Virus record (IMG/VR): IMGVR_UViG_3300036983_000022
Coordinates: 1 to 47,156 of that record
From: a virus
Length of the DNA: 47,156 nucleotides
Strand: one strand, 5' to 3'
Positions 21,776 to 31,361 of this stretch are shown one piece after another. The translations under genes and the position numbers were made by a program. Positions within the stretch are counted from its first letter, which is position 1. Each line of letters opens with the position of its first letter. The notes below the pieces were generated by a model. The model did not search any database. It saw only the letters and a program-made list of their open reading frames with translations, and was not told the origin of the DNA.

Positions 21776-23614
21776 TTAGGAATAGGTTAGCGAATGTTCA
21801 GTCTCCATCGTGCGACGTTTATCTGACAGACGTGTCAGCCACTTTGGTGTCTGTCGCTTGACAATACCAACCCCTTGGCCGCCGGCAATCTCAAATCCCG
21901 TTCTTCGAGCCATTTCGAGTGCGACCACGAAAGAGTCCCATAAATCAGGGGATCTTCCCATGCGTTCCTTGGTTTTGTGCTTCGGCTCCACGTCGATCAA
22001 ACCAGTGCGGGAGATTCCCCATTCACGCATCGATCCCTCCTCAGCGACCTCCCGAGGGAGTTTCCGCAGCTGCTTGGATTCAATCAGCAGGCGAGACGAA
22101 TACCAGAGGGCCGTGACCATCTTCCCGTAGGCCTCACGCTCAGTCTTGGGATCACCTTTCCGGACGGGCCGATCTGTCGGGCGACCGCCGAACTCGATCG
22201 GAACAACCTGGGGAGACCACAGGCGAGCGAACGCAGACATCAGTGTGCCGCGTCCGGTGGAATCGAATCCCACCTGCTCAGGCGGAATGTTTCGTTGCTT
22301 GCAGTACAGCAGCACGTACTCAGCGATTTGCTCCTCGGCCTGCTGCGCTTTGACGGCCGTCACGGGGATTACGATCGGAGCTTCAGCGAATGCTAGCACG
22401 ATGCGTCCAGTAGCGTCTGGGCCGTACTGAAGGTCGGTCATAACGCATCGGTCACCACCGATGCCTGAGTAGGCCGCATCGATACCGATGATTCGCGTGA
22501 TCTTGTCGGCGCCCTGCCACGCGATTTCATCGAACGCTTGGTTCTGCTCACACAGCGACATGGTGACCACGCGCCGTGTACCGCCGTCTCGGGGCAGCAA
22601 CCCGAGGTTCATCATGGAGAACTGCAACGAGTCTCGGCCGTAGTAATCGAGGTCCGCCTGAATCTGCTCCGGCGTGATGATACCTCGGTACGGATTGGTT
22701 CCTTTCGGGAACTTCGCATTCGGCGTGTCGTATCCGCACAGCTGGACGGCAACCCCTCCTGGCGCCCGAGTCTTCCAGGTGCGTGTCTGCTCTAAGTATT
22801 CGATGCCTTCCCAGCCACCCATCGTGGAATGCGGCTCACAGACAACCCCGAGCGCGTCGTTGCGATCCTTGGGATTTCCCATCGCGATCAGCTTGAACTC
22901 AGGATTCTTGCGAAGGTTAGCGACTGAATCGAGGAACCCTCGGCTCATTAGAGACGCCTCGTCTGCAATCAGCATCACCCGGTCGTTCTTGAGCCCGACG
23001 TAGTTTGAGAGACCAACGAACGTACCGCCGACCTTACAAGCCACACCGATAATTCCGTCGCGGAAGTCCTGCGCCTCGGCGTCTTGGTCAGAACTCGTCA
23101 GGATGAACCGACTCTCGATAACGCGCCCTGGCAGCCATTCCCGGCGGGCCTTGGCCTTGTTGTGCAACTCCTTGATCGAGCCCCAGATTCGCAGCTGGAG
23201 ACCTTCACGCGTCGTTGACGACATGATGATCGAGGTGCCAGTTGGATAGATGTAGAACGTACACAGCCCGAAAGCCGCGGAGGTGTAGGTCTTTCCAGAT
23301 GATCCTGGGCCCATGATTCCAACCTCTTGATTTTCTGCGAAAGTCTTGATCAGCAGGTCAGACCAGATGTGCCAATCGAAGTGAGGCCAAAGCGCCGTCA
23401 TGGCTGCTTTGAAGTGATGATATTTCCCGCATCCGTACTTGACTCCACCGGACATTATGTATCCACCGCGACGAACCATTTCGGCTTCGATGAGAAAGCG
23501 GTCTTTAGTACGCCACGGTATAGACAGGTAATCTGCGCTCTCATTCATCTTGCGGGAATCCTGCTGCGGCCCTTCAATCGGTTCAAGCGTCATGGTCGCA
23601 GAAAAAAATCGCAT
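21776..23614 (-). CDS. Large terminase subunit (612 aa)
   Basis: Start chosen at ATG 23614 (MRFFSATMTLEPIEGPQQDS), because GAGGAGG lies nine bases upstream; ATG 23593 or 23548 (MNESADYL) are alternatives. Walker A is MGPGSSGKT (101-109), Walker B VMLIADEAS (about 220-228); the nuclease domain shows IIGIDAAYSGIGGDR, QVGFDSTGRG and a late PDLWDSFVVALEMA. It powers DNA packaging and cuts the concatemer. It overlaps the divergent nozzle gene at its 5' end. Confidence 0.88.
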   Translation of the reverse strand: MRFFSATMTLEPIEGPQQDSRKMNESADYLSIPWRTKDRFLIEAEMVRRGGYIMSGGVKYGCGKYHHFKAAMTALWPHFDWHIWSDLLIKTFAENQEVGIMGPGSSGKTYTSAAFGLCTFYIYPTGTSIIMSSTTREGLQLRIWGSIKELHNKAKARREWLPGRVIESRFILTSSDQDAEAQDFRDGIIGVACKVGGTFVGLSNYVGLKNDRVMLIADEASLMSRGFLDSVANLRKNPEFKLIAMGNPKDRNDALGVVCEPHSTMGGWEGIEYLEQTRTWKTRAPGGVAVQLCGYDTPNAKFPKGTNPYRGIITPEQIQADLDYYGRDSLQFSMMNLGLLPRDGGTRRVVTMSLCEQNQAFDEIAWQGADKITRIIGIDAAYSGIGGDRCVMTDLQYGPDATGRIVLAFAEAPIVIPVTAVKAQQAEEQIAEYVLLYCKQRNIPPEQVGFDSTGRGTLMSAFARLWSPQVVPIEFGGRPTDRPVRKGDPKTEREAYGKMVTALWYSSRLLIESKQLRKLPREVAEEGSMREWGISRTGLIDVEPKHKTKERMGRSPDLWDSFVVALEMARRTGFEIAGGQGVGIVKRQTPKWLTRLSDKRRTMETEHSLTYS

Positions 23615-25631
23615 AGTAGATGGCCTCCTCACCGCTGAAGGTGGGGTGGACAGCGGTTTTTCGCCCTCACTCATCCAACCCAACCAGCTAGCATGGGCGG
23701 TGAACACGACGGTGCGCGGAGGATTTCCGAAAGCGCGGCCTGGGATTTGGACCAAACTGCTGAAGTTTGCTGATCCAACCGTGCTCTACAACGGCGGTTA
23801 CTACAACGCTGCGGTCCAGTCGGCCTTCAAGGAAGGGTTCTTTCAGGGGTGCGGAACCTACATTTCCGACAACGAGGATCCGTACATTTTCGCGTCGATT
23901 GGGGGTAAAGTCTTCCAGATCGACATCAACGCCGGATTCAGCGTCACGGATATAACTCCGATCAACTTTCAGTTTCAGATTCAAACTCGCGGTCGAGTAT
24001 CTAACGTCGCTACCTACGTTTGCGGAGCCCCTCACGGGCTATCGCCTGGCATGGTGGTCAGAATGCCTGAACCTCCAGGTGCGTCTTTTCCGTCAGGATT
24101 TTTTGGAGATTTTCTGGTTCAGACTACTCCAAGCCTAACGACGTTTACTACGTACTCACCAGGGGTTGATGCAGGCCCCCTTCTTGGGCCAAATTTTAAT
24201 GCCTATCAGCTAGCAACCAATAACCCGCAGGTTACCCACGTTTACTTTCAACAGGCTGAAAACTGGCTGATAATTCAAGACACTCAGAATCAGCCCTATC
24301 TTTTCAATGGGTCTACATTGCGTCGAGCAACTGGAGAAGAAGTGCCAACAGGCGGCCCGATGGCATACGGAAAAGGACGCCTCTGGGTTGCCAGTGGTTC
24401 GGAATACTACGGCGGAGACTTGGTCTACGGCGATCCCGCTTACGGCCGAGACAGCGTGATTCGATTTACCGAGAACACATTCATCAATGAAGGCGGCGCC
24501 TTTGCGGTCTCAAATGGCCCGATCACAGGGTTGGCATTCGCGGCCAACCTGGACACGTCCCTTGGCGACGGCGACCTGCTGGTGTTTACCCCGACCGCCA
24601 CTTACGCGTTTAACGCGCCTGTGGACCGGGATGTTTGGAAGGATCTCAATTATCCAATCCAGCGATTCGCACTCCTGAACTTCGGATCGTTCAACCACGA
24701 ATCCATCGTGCCGGTGAACGGCGATCTCTTTTTCCGCGCTCAGGACGGAATCCGTTCGTTGATCTACGCCAGACGTGATTTTACCGAGTTTGGAAACACA
24801 CCGATCAGCCGGCAGGTAACTCGTGCGTTGGCCTACGACACGGAGTTTTACCTGACGGCTTCTAGCTCCGTAAACTTCGACAATCGGTTGCTGATGACCA
24901 TTCAGCCTCAGAAGGTCAACAACCGAGGCATCGTACACCGAGGGGTCGTAGTGCTGGACTTTGATCTCGTCTCTGGAATGGGCCGAAAACTCCCACCGGC
25001 ATGGGAGGGAGTCTGGACTGGAGTCGATGTATTCCAGATGCTGACGATCCGAATCCAGAAGCAAGAACGCTGCTTCATGTTTGGACTGAATCAAGGAGAC
25101 ATCGGTCTCTTTGAGGTCACTAAGAACGGCCAGTTCGACTTCGATGGATACGATGATGTTCCGATCGACTGGACCATTGAAACCCGCTCGCTGACATTTG
25201 GTGAGCCCACAAACAAGAAACGCCTCGTAAGCGCTGAGCAGTGGTACGACCAGGTGATGGGCAACATCGAAGCCAAGGTCTACTTCAAGGCCAACGAGGG
25301 CGAGTGCTGGCAACCATGGGCTGAGATCAAGGACTGCGCCAAGTACCGCAACTGCGAGCCAGGCGAGATTTCCTGCCCGCCTGCGGTGATTAACTGCCAA
25401 GAGGTCAAATACTACCAGCCTCCTGCAAGATCGCGCATTGCCCTCCCCCAGCCCCCTGACAAGTGCGACGTGCAGACTGGTGGATTTACCCGCGATGGCT
25501 ACGAGTTCCAGCTGCGGTACGTAAACACCGGACGTTTTCGTTTGAAGCGCGTGGCTATGGTTGCTCAACGTCTCCAGGAGGATATTTACGGCGATCTTAG
25601 CCGCGTTGCCTGTCCGCTACTCTCAGCCTAA
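23592..25631 (+). CDS. Tail nozzle / tubular-B-like protein (679 aa)
   Basis: Start chosen at ATG 23592 (MVAEKNRIVDGLLTAEGGVD); no Shine-Dalgarno site supports any start. The GGVDSGFSPSLIQPNQLAWAV then NTTVRGGFPKARPGI signature and the long beta-rich body are what I know from podovirus tail nozzle (gp12/tubular B-like) proteins. Residues about 135-200 hold a module, SNVATYVCGAPHGLSPGMVV...FTTYSPG, also found several times in the tail spike. A cysteine-rich segment (CAKYRNCEPGEISCPPAVIN) is near the end. It would form the distal tube of a short tail. Confidence 0.75.
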   Translation: MVAEKNRIVDGLLTAEGGVDSGFSPSLIQPNQLAWAVNTTVRGGFPKARPGIWTKLLKFADPTVLYNGGYYNAAVQSAFKEGFFQGCGTYISDNEDPYIFASIGGKVFQIDINAGFSVTDITPINFQFQIQTRGRVSNVATYVCGAPHGLSPGMVVRMPEPPGASFPSGFFGDFLVQTTPSLTTFTTYSPGVDAGPLLGPNFNAYQLATNNPQVTHVYFQQAENWLIIQDTQNQPYLFNGSTLRRATGEEVPTGGPMAYGKGRLWVASGSEYYGGDLVYGDPAYGRDSVIRFTENTFINEGGAFAVSNGPITGLAFAANLDTSLGDGDLLVFTPTATYAFNAPVDRDVWKDLNYPIQRFALLNFGSFNHESIVPVNGDLFFRAQDGIRSLIYARRDFTEFGNTPISRQVTRALAYDTEFYLTASSSVNFDNRLLMTIQPQKVNNRGIVHRGVVVLDFDLVSGMGRKLPPAWEGVWTGVDVFQMLTIRIQKQERCFMFGLNQGDIGLFEVTKNGQFDFDGYDDVPIDWTIETRSLTFGEPTNKKRLVSAEQWYDQVMGNIEAKVYFKANEGECWQPWAEIKDCAKYRNCEPGEISCPPAVINCQEVKYYQPPARSRIALPQPPDKCDVQTGGFTRDGYEFQLRYVNTGRFRLKRVAMVAQRLQEDIYGDLSRVACPLLSA

Positions 25632-25632
25632 A

Positions 25633-28600
25633 ATGCCTTCCTCAAACCCAGTCGATTACGGTGCTGACCCCTGTGGACTGCGTAACAGCGCGTGGGCGAT
25701 CAATGAATGTCTGTTTGCTGCGCTGCGCTGCGATTTTCCAGTAGGGACATTCCTACTTGGGTCGAGTCCAGGGGCGAAGATTATTGACCGTGTCCGCACC
25801 GGAGGCGTTGCAACGTTCAACACATCCACCCCGCACGGGCTAGTGGTCGGAGAAAAAATCACGCTGTACGGATTTACTGACACCACGTTCAACGGTACCG
25901 GGCCGTTACAGTTTGGGTTTGAGGTCCTAAGCATACCGACGCCGACGCGGTTTACGGTATCAATGCCGTTACCAGCTTACCCAGATGCGCCGCTGGTCAT
26001 CCAAGACGGCTGGATCAACCTAATCGGCGGCGGTTACACGTCTTCACTGGTCATGGGTTACCCGCCTTTGACCGGCGTAATCAATAATATTGCGTTTACG
26101 GGTCAGGGCATTGGAAAAACGATCCTAAAGTTCGCTGACCACACCTCCACAAAAAGAGGGGACACTTACGGATTCAACATTCAAATGCTGAAGACTTTAG
26201 GGAATTACACAGGGTTTGGAGTCGTTGGGGTGCCTGGATCTTACGCAGGTGCGCCGCTAGACAGTATCAACTGCAAAAACACTCTAATCGAAGGAATCAC
26301 GTTTGACGGCAACTACGCCAACAATTCAGTCGCAGACACCAAGATCGATTCCATTCAACGAACAAACGGTGTAAACACTTACAATACGGCGTATCCCCAT
26401 TTCATTCAATCAGCCGCAACCCCGGCATACGTGCCTCCAATTGTACCTGCCCCGTACACAAACGTCAGCGCAGTTAATCAGTACATAAGTAACGTAATTA
26501 CAGCTGGACCAGGAAACGATTCTTCGTTTGTTGGATTTGGCCAGGTTGTAAACATTACTTCGATGTCTTTTCAGCGAGATTTAAGGGCTGTAATTATTGG
26601 AGCACTTAGGGTAAATTACATTACTTACAGCTACATAACACTAACAAAACACCCAGCTTGGAACTTTGGATTTACCGTTGGTGATTCAATCATTGTCACT
26701 GGGATGACAGATGCAACGTTCAACGGAACTTTTACGGTCGCGGGTTTTGTTTCAGCCAACGAGGTTTACTTTCTCGATACTGCACCAAATCCAACCATTA
26801 CGCTTCCCGCTCAAAACGGACGCGTCTTCTCTCCGACACAATACCCAGATGTCTTGTTGACAGCTCAAACAACAGCCGGCGTTAATTCATCCTACACAGT
26901 CGCAGGCATCAACCACGTCGGAGAGAATGCGCTCATTCAGAATAACCAGTTCTACGACTTTGGAGTCGGGATCGCTGACGCTGAGGCGTTCATCGTAAAA
27001 TCGTTCCTGCCGATGAACGTGGATAACCTCACGGTCGGAGCTAGGGTGCTAAACAACGATTTCAGCTACCAAGGGCGCAACTCGATTCAGAGCACGTTGT
27101 ATCCCGGCAGCGCGGAATCGAATACTCAATGCGTAGTTGGTGGCTTTTCTAGCTTAATAGATCCAATCAATGTGGTTTCTCGTGTTGGTGGTGTTGCGAC
27201 CTACACCTGCGTGATGAAGCACACGCTTCGGGTTGGGGATGTGGTGTCGGTGACGATGGGTAACTACGTCTTTGGAATTACCTCTGCTCAACGGCAATCA
27301 AACGTCGTCACATTTACAACATCTCAGAAGCATTTCTTGGCGCCCGGTAACACCGTGGTCGTAGGAATCAGCGACATTTCGTTTAATGGATCTTTTTCTG
27401 TCGTAAGTGTCACCAGCGACTTTACATTTACCGTCGCACAAGTGGGAGTTGATGTTTTCCCAGCAATCGCAGTCACTGGATACGGTAATGTTGATCTTGG
27501 GTTCGCTGGATCGCTGACTATTATATCGACTCCAGACGCATTTAGATTCACAGCAAACACAGGTGGCGCAAACATCCTTCCTGGAGCTTACCTCAACGGC
27601 CAAGTAATCATGCTGCGTAGCCAGCGGATATTCGCATCAGAGTGCCAGTTCAAATACAACCGGGTTCAGGGCGGGCCAAACCCTGTTGACCAGCAGAGTC
27701 CAGTCACCGCCATCACGGTTCGTGAAACCAGCGGAGCGGACATCAGTTACAATAATTTTGACGGGTTCCGTGGCACTTGCTTCTACGTCGATTCCTACCA
27801 GCACAAGGGAACTCATATCCATAACAACTCGGCGCTTAACATATCAGCGTTTATTGCCTTAGTTGTGCAGGATTGGTTTACATTGATTTCAGGTGTTCCA
27901 AGTATCACTAATCCAGAGGCTTACTCAACCTTGATTTCTGGTCACAAGGATATGTTGATCGAGAACAACGATGTTCTCCTGACGGGACCGGGATCATGGT
28001 TTTACCAGACAGCATACACCCCGCTGGACGCTGTTTTCCTGGTCAACAACCACGACGTCAACAAATCCACCTGGTACTACCCGACGGACTACCAGATACC
28101 GATTAGACCACTGGCTCCGCCGGCCCCATTTCCGACAGGGGCGTCAAGAGACGCAGCTGGCATATCGACGTTTACCACCGTCTCCCCGCATGAGCTTCAG
28201 GTTGGAATGGAAATCTCAATGGTCAGTGTGGCGGACGGCACGTTTAACGGCGTGTTTACCGTCCTTTCAACTCCTTCGCTCACGCAGTTTACGGTCAACA
28301 ACCCGGTGGGTCCGATTCCAAACACGCCAGTTACGTCAGGAAGCGGCTTCCTCGGCATTAACAGCCCAGTCCACTTCCCGTGGGAAATCAGACCTATCGG
28401 ATTCCAGCGCACCGCCGGTGTCGCCACGTACACGACGAACAAGGCGCACCAGATACTCCTTGGATACCATGTGACTGTTGAGGGGCTCAGCAACGCTTCG
28501 TTCAACGACCAGACGATCGTGACCGGAACCCCGACAACCACGACGTTTACCTGCGCGAGTCCTGGCCCAGACGTAGCGTTCACCTCCTCGATCGGCAATT

Positions 28601-28836
28601 TCTTCCGGTACGTCGATAACATCCAGATTGGATGCAACAACGTCCGAAGACTTAGCGGGCAGGGTTTGGTGCGAAACAACGGAGGTCAGTTCGGCAACGC
28701 GTTTCTCACGGGGCGCCCGAACCGTTGCGTTGCGCCGCTGGAGCAGTTTTTCTATTTCGATTGTCCCGAGGGCTGTTTGGCGCTTGAATGCGACCCGGGC
28801 CCGTGTAAGCCCAACGACTACCTTTACCGCATCTAA
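25633..28836 (+). CDS. Beta-helix tail spike (1067 aa)
   Basis: Start chosen at ATG 25633, one base after the nozzle stop. NPVDYGADPCGLRNSAWAIN (5-24) is the classic start of the pectate-lyase-type beta-helix superfamily, which phage spikes use to bind and degrade surface polysaccharide. ALIQNNQFYDFGVGIADAEA, IHNNSALNI and IENNDVLLTGPG look like helix rungs. At least five copies of a GxATFxTxxPHxLxxGxxIxxxGxxDxxFNGxFxVxxxPxxxxFTV module decorate it. One catalytic residue set cannot be assigned. A GGGGACA repeat copy lies at 26152-26167. Confidence 0.8.
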   Translation: MPSSNPVDYGADPCGLRNSAWAINECLFAALRCDFPVGTFLLGSSPGAKIIDRVRTGGVATFNTSTPHGLVVGEKITLYGFTDTTFNGTGPLQFGFEVLSIPTPTRFTVSMPLPAYPDAPLVIQDGWINLIGGGYTSSLVMGYPPLTGVINNIAFTGQGIGKTILKFADHTSTKRGDTYGFNIQMLKTLGNYTGFGVVGVPGSYAGAPLDSINCKNTLIEGITFDGNYANNSVADTKIDSIQRTNGVNTYNTAYPHFIQSAATPAYVPPIVPAPYTNVSAVNQYISNVITAGPGNDSSFVGFGQVVNITSMSFQRDLRAVIIGALRVNYITYSYITLTKHPAWNFGFTVGDSIIVTGMTDATFNGTFTVAGFVSANEVYFLDTAPNPTITLPAQNGRVFSPTQYPDVLLTAQTTAGVNSSYTVAGINHVGENALIQNNQFYDFGVGIADAEAFIVKSFLPMNVDNLTVGARVLNNDFSYQGRNSIQSTLYPGSAESNTQCVVGGFSSLIDPINVVSRVGGVATYTCVMKHTLRVGDVVSVTMGNYVFGITSAQRQSNVVTFTTSQKHFLAPGNTVVVGISDISFNGSFSVVSVTSDFTFTVAQVGVDVFPAIAVTGYGNVDLGFAGSLTIISTPDAFRFTANTGGANILPGAYLNGQVIMLRSQRIFASECQFKYNRVQGGPNPVDQQSPVTAITVRETSGADISYNNFDGFRGTCFYVDSYQHKGTHIHNNSALNISAFIALVVQDWFTLISGVPSITNPEAYSTLISGHKDMLIENNDVLLTGPGSWFYQTAYTPLDAVFLVNNHDVNKSTWYYPTDYQIPIRPLAPPAPFPTGASRDAAGISTFTTVSPHELQVGMEISMVSVADGTFNGVFTVLSTPSLTQFTVNNPVGPIPNTPVTSGSGFLGINSPVHFPWEIRPIGFQRTAGVATYTTNKAHQILLGYHVTVEGLSNASFNDQTIVTGTPTTTTFTCASPGPDVAFTSSIGNFFRYVDNIQIGCNNVRRLSGQGLVRNNGGQFGNAFLTGRPNRCVAPLEQFFYFDCPEGCLALECDPGPCKPNDYLYRI

Positions 28837-28838
28837 CC

Positions 28839-29807
28839 ATGCCTGAAATCAACCTAACCGCCGGCATACTTCCTCCGCCCGCCTGCTACGCATCTGAGCA
28901 GGATCGTTTAGACGCCTACGCGGAGGCGATAATCGCCCAGTATTCCGCGCCACCAGAGTGGTCGGCAGGCGCAGGTTTTCCATCTATTCTCTCGCTGTAC
29001 TGGTTGCGATTGGACTCCAACCAGAATCCGGTCGAGGTCCTGAAGTATAACGCGGCGGCTCCAGCTGGATGGTCACGAGTTCAGACGCAGTTTACCTACG
29101 GCGTCGGAGCTGGCGCTGCTAACGTCTACACGCTTACGTTGACACCCGCCTCTCCTGGCGTAAACCAGGCGTATCGGACAGGGGTGTCATACGTTTTTGT
29201 GGCGTCAGTCTTAAATACTGGAGCTAGCACGCTGTCGGTTGACGGCCTTGCGGCTAAGGCGATCACGAAGTTTGGCACCGTTCCGTTGGTTGCAGGCGAC
29301 ATCGTGAACGGTCAGATGTGCGTCGTGGTCTACGACGGCACTCGTTTTCAGCTGCTGAATCCTGGGTTTAACGTCGGGCCAGCAAATTTTTCACCTGGAA
29401 TTGATCGCCAGTTCCTGCGGACCAACGCCACTCCGGCAACTGTTTGGGAGTCGGGGTATATCACGCCGGTTGCGAGTTATGTGGCGATTCCAGGGGCGGG
29501 TGCAACAGCGTCATTTGCACATGGAATGAGTGTAATTCCTTTGTCTTGGTCAATAGGAATTATTTGCATAACAAACGATACCACACTAGCGACTGATAGT
29601 CAATATTTAGTTGGTGATTTTATACCTGGAAATGAATTGTTGTTTAGCACATCAGAAAGTATGTTTACAACATACGCTAATTCAAATGTAATTGCAATGG
29701 TTAGATTTAATACGCTATTTGCAATATACGTTCGCAGCAAAACTACCGGCGCTTTAAGTTTAATCAACGAAGCTAAATGGCAAGTCATGGCCCGCGCCAT
29801 CCGATAA
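28839..29807 (+). CDS. Tail fibre / receptor-binding protein (322 aa)
   Basis: N-terminal region MPEINLTAGILPPPACYASE (virion anchor), then a fibre domain: YTLTLTPASPGVNQAYRTGV, FVASVLNTGASTLSVDGLAAK and DIVNGQMCVVVYDGTRFQLL, a layout known from phage fibres. From about residue 225 (GATASFAHGMSVIPLSWSIG) the DNA is distinctly AT-rich up to the end, suggesting an exchanged receptor-binding tip. It ends one base before the adaptor gene. Confidence 0.7.
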   Translation: MPEINLTAGILPPPACYASEQDRLDAYAEAIIAQYSAPPEWSAGAGFPSILSLYWLRLDSNQNPVEVLKYNAAAPAGWSRVQTQFTYGVGAGAANVYTLTLTPASPGVNQAYRTGVSYVFVASVLNTGASTLSVDGLAAKAITKFGTVPLVAGDIVNGQMCVVVYDGTRFQLLNPGFNVGPANFSPGIDRQFLRTNATPATVWESGYITPVASYVAIPGAGATASFAHGMSVIPLSWSIGIICITNDTTLATDSQYLVGDFIPGNELLFSTSESMFTTYANSNVIAMVRFNTLFAIYVRSKTTGALSLINEAKWQVMARAIR

Positions 29808-29808
29808 C

Positions 29809-30897
29809 ATGAGAAAAACCCTCTCCCAAGCCAAGAACTCAACGATCCCGCAGGCAGTCGGTCTCGCCACCTGCGACGAGCGTTTTCTCCAGCTGCTTAA
29901 CGAGGCTCAGGCCCGCTTGGCAGACATGGGTAAGTGGTGGGGTACGTACAAGAAGCTACGCGTCTGCGTGACCGCCGGCTGCATCACCTGGCCTCGCGAG
30001 GTTAAGACGATCGAGGCGATGAACCTCTGCGGGTACAACATCCCGATCCAAAACCAGTGGTACGAGTTCCAGACGGACACCCGCGCACCGCGCACCGGAT
30101 GCGGCCGTGAAGGATGCGAGCAAGACCAGCTGCTAGATCGTGGCATGGTGACGCAGTTTCGCGACTCGGTTGGCAACTGCTACATCAGGGTCACCCCGCA
30201 GCTAGCAGCCGATGTCGGCAAGCGCGTGCTTCTCCAGGGGCTTGATCCTAATGGAATCCCAATCCGCACACTGGACTCGGTTACCGGAGAATACGTCTGG
30301 GGCGAGTACGTCACGCTTCCAAACCCTTCCATCACGGCCTACGTTCAGACAACCAACCTTTTCAAGCAGCCGGGTCTCACTGGCGCCCAGAAGCCGCTGA
30401 CTCAAGGAAGCCTGACGATTCTGGCGTACAACCCGACAACCCTTTTGCAAACCCAGGTCGCAGTCTGGGGCCCGAGCGAGCAAAACCCTGAGTACCGCCG
30501 CACCTACCTTATCGGGATGCCCGAGGTGTGCGGAGGCGCCAATTCGTGCAGCACCACCCAGGATAACTGCTGTATCGACAACGGAGACGGCTGCGTGCCA
30601 GCAGACGAGACTTGCACCAACACCGTCGTGGAAGCGATCGTTCGCCTGGACTTCATTCCGGCCGTCGTTGATTCAGACTGGCTGTTCATCGGGAATCTCC
30701 AGGCGATCAAGCACATGATGAAAGCCATCCAGAAGGAGGATCGCAACCAGTACACCGAGGCTGAGCGCGAGATCCAGCTAGCACTGCGGTCGCTTCGGAA
30801 TGAGCTGGAGGCGTACAGCCCCAACGAGCGCAGCGTAATCAACGTGCAGCCTTTCGGGTCCGCCAAGATTCAATTTCGGTTCGGTGGATTCATCTGA
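29809..30897 (+). CDS. Head-tail adaptor-like protein (362 aa)
   Basis: ERFLQLLNEAQARLADMGKW then WGTYKKLRVCVTAGCITWPR (24-63) is a signature I know from podovirus adaptor (tubular A-like) proteins, which sit on the portal. The C-terminus is helical (IKHMMKAIQKEDRNQYTEAE REIQLALRSLRNELEAYSP). Unusual are two cysteine-rich insertions, GCGREGCEQD and CSTTQDNCCIDNGDGCVPAD. It is longer than classic adaptors (~200 residues). No ribosome binding site is seen. Confidence 0.65.
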   Translation: MRKTLSQAKNSTIPQAVGLATCDERFLQLLNEAQARLADMGKWWGTYKKLRVCVTAGCITWPREVKTIEAMNLCGYNIPIQNQWYEFQTDTRAPRTGCGREGCEQDQLLDRGMVTQFRDSVGNCYIRVTPQLAADVGKRVLLQGLDPNGIPIRTLDSVTGEYVWGEYVTLPNPSITAYVQTTNLFKQPGLTGAQKPLTQGSLTILAYNPTTLLQTQVAVWGPSEQNPEYRRTYLIGMPEVCGGANSCSTTQDNCCIDNGDGCVPADETCTNTVVEAIVRLDFIPAVVDSDWLFIGNLQAIKHMMKAIQKEDRNQYTEAEREIQLALRSLRNELEAYSPNERSVINVQPFGSAKIQFRFGGFI

Positions 30898-31361
30898 TGA
30901 TTGAGGAGCTTCCAGTAGCCGTGCAGCCTGTGACGTGGCTCGACATCCTGACGGACGAGACCGTCACGTTTGACGATCGCCTGGACAGGTGGGAAGCGTT
31001 CGTGGCGAATATTCCGCAGCAGGAGTGCCCGCTGAAGCACACGTTCCCAGAGGGGATGTACGTGCGTGAAATCTTCATGCCGGCTGGATCTGTCGTTACC
31101 AGTCGCATCCATAAGTTCGATAACCCGTTCTTCATCACCAAAGGCAGGGTCACAGTGGTGAGCGAGAACGAAGGCATGGTGACCTACACGGCACCGTATT
31201 CGGGCGTCACCAAGCCAGGAACTCGCCGTGTGCTGTTAATCCATGAGGACACCATTTGGACCACGGTTCACCTGAATCTGGATAACAAGACGGATCACGA
31301 AGAGCTTTTGAACGACCTCACTTACGTGGGTCAAAACCAATACTTACTATGTCATTCGTAG
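30897..31361 (+). CDS. Cupin-like virion-cluster protein (154 aa)
   Basis: The central part, GMYVREIFMPAGSVVTSRIH, then FDNPFFITKGRVTVVSENEG and YSGVTKPGTRRVLLIHEDTI, has the double-stranded beta-helix pattern of cupins. Histidines at HKF, IHED and TVHL could hold a metal. I remember such cupin proteins beside tail genes of other podoviruses; the role is unknown. It overlaps the adaptor stop by one base and the next gene by 13 bases. Confidence 0.7.
   Translation: MIEELPVAVQPVTWLDILTDETVTFDDRLDRWEAFVANIPQQECPLKHTFPEGMYVREIFMPAGSVVTSRIHKFDNPFFITKGRVTVVSENEGMVTYTAPYSGVTKPGTRRVLLIHEDTIWTTVHLNLDNKTDHEELLNDLTYVGQNQYLLCHS

Noticed and set aside
24510-25568. Long minus-strand frame opposite the nozzle gene
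   Set aside because: Same reason: antisense shadow with no recognisable domain.
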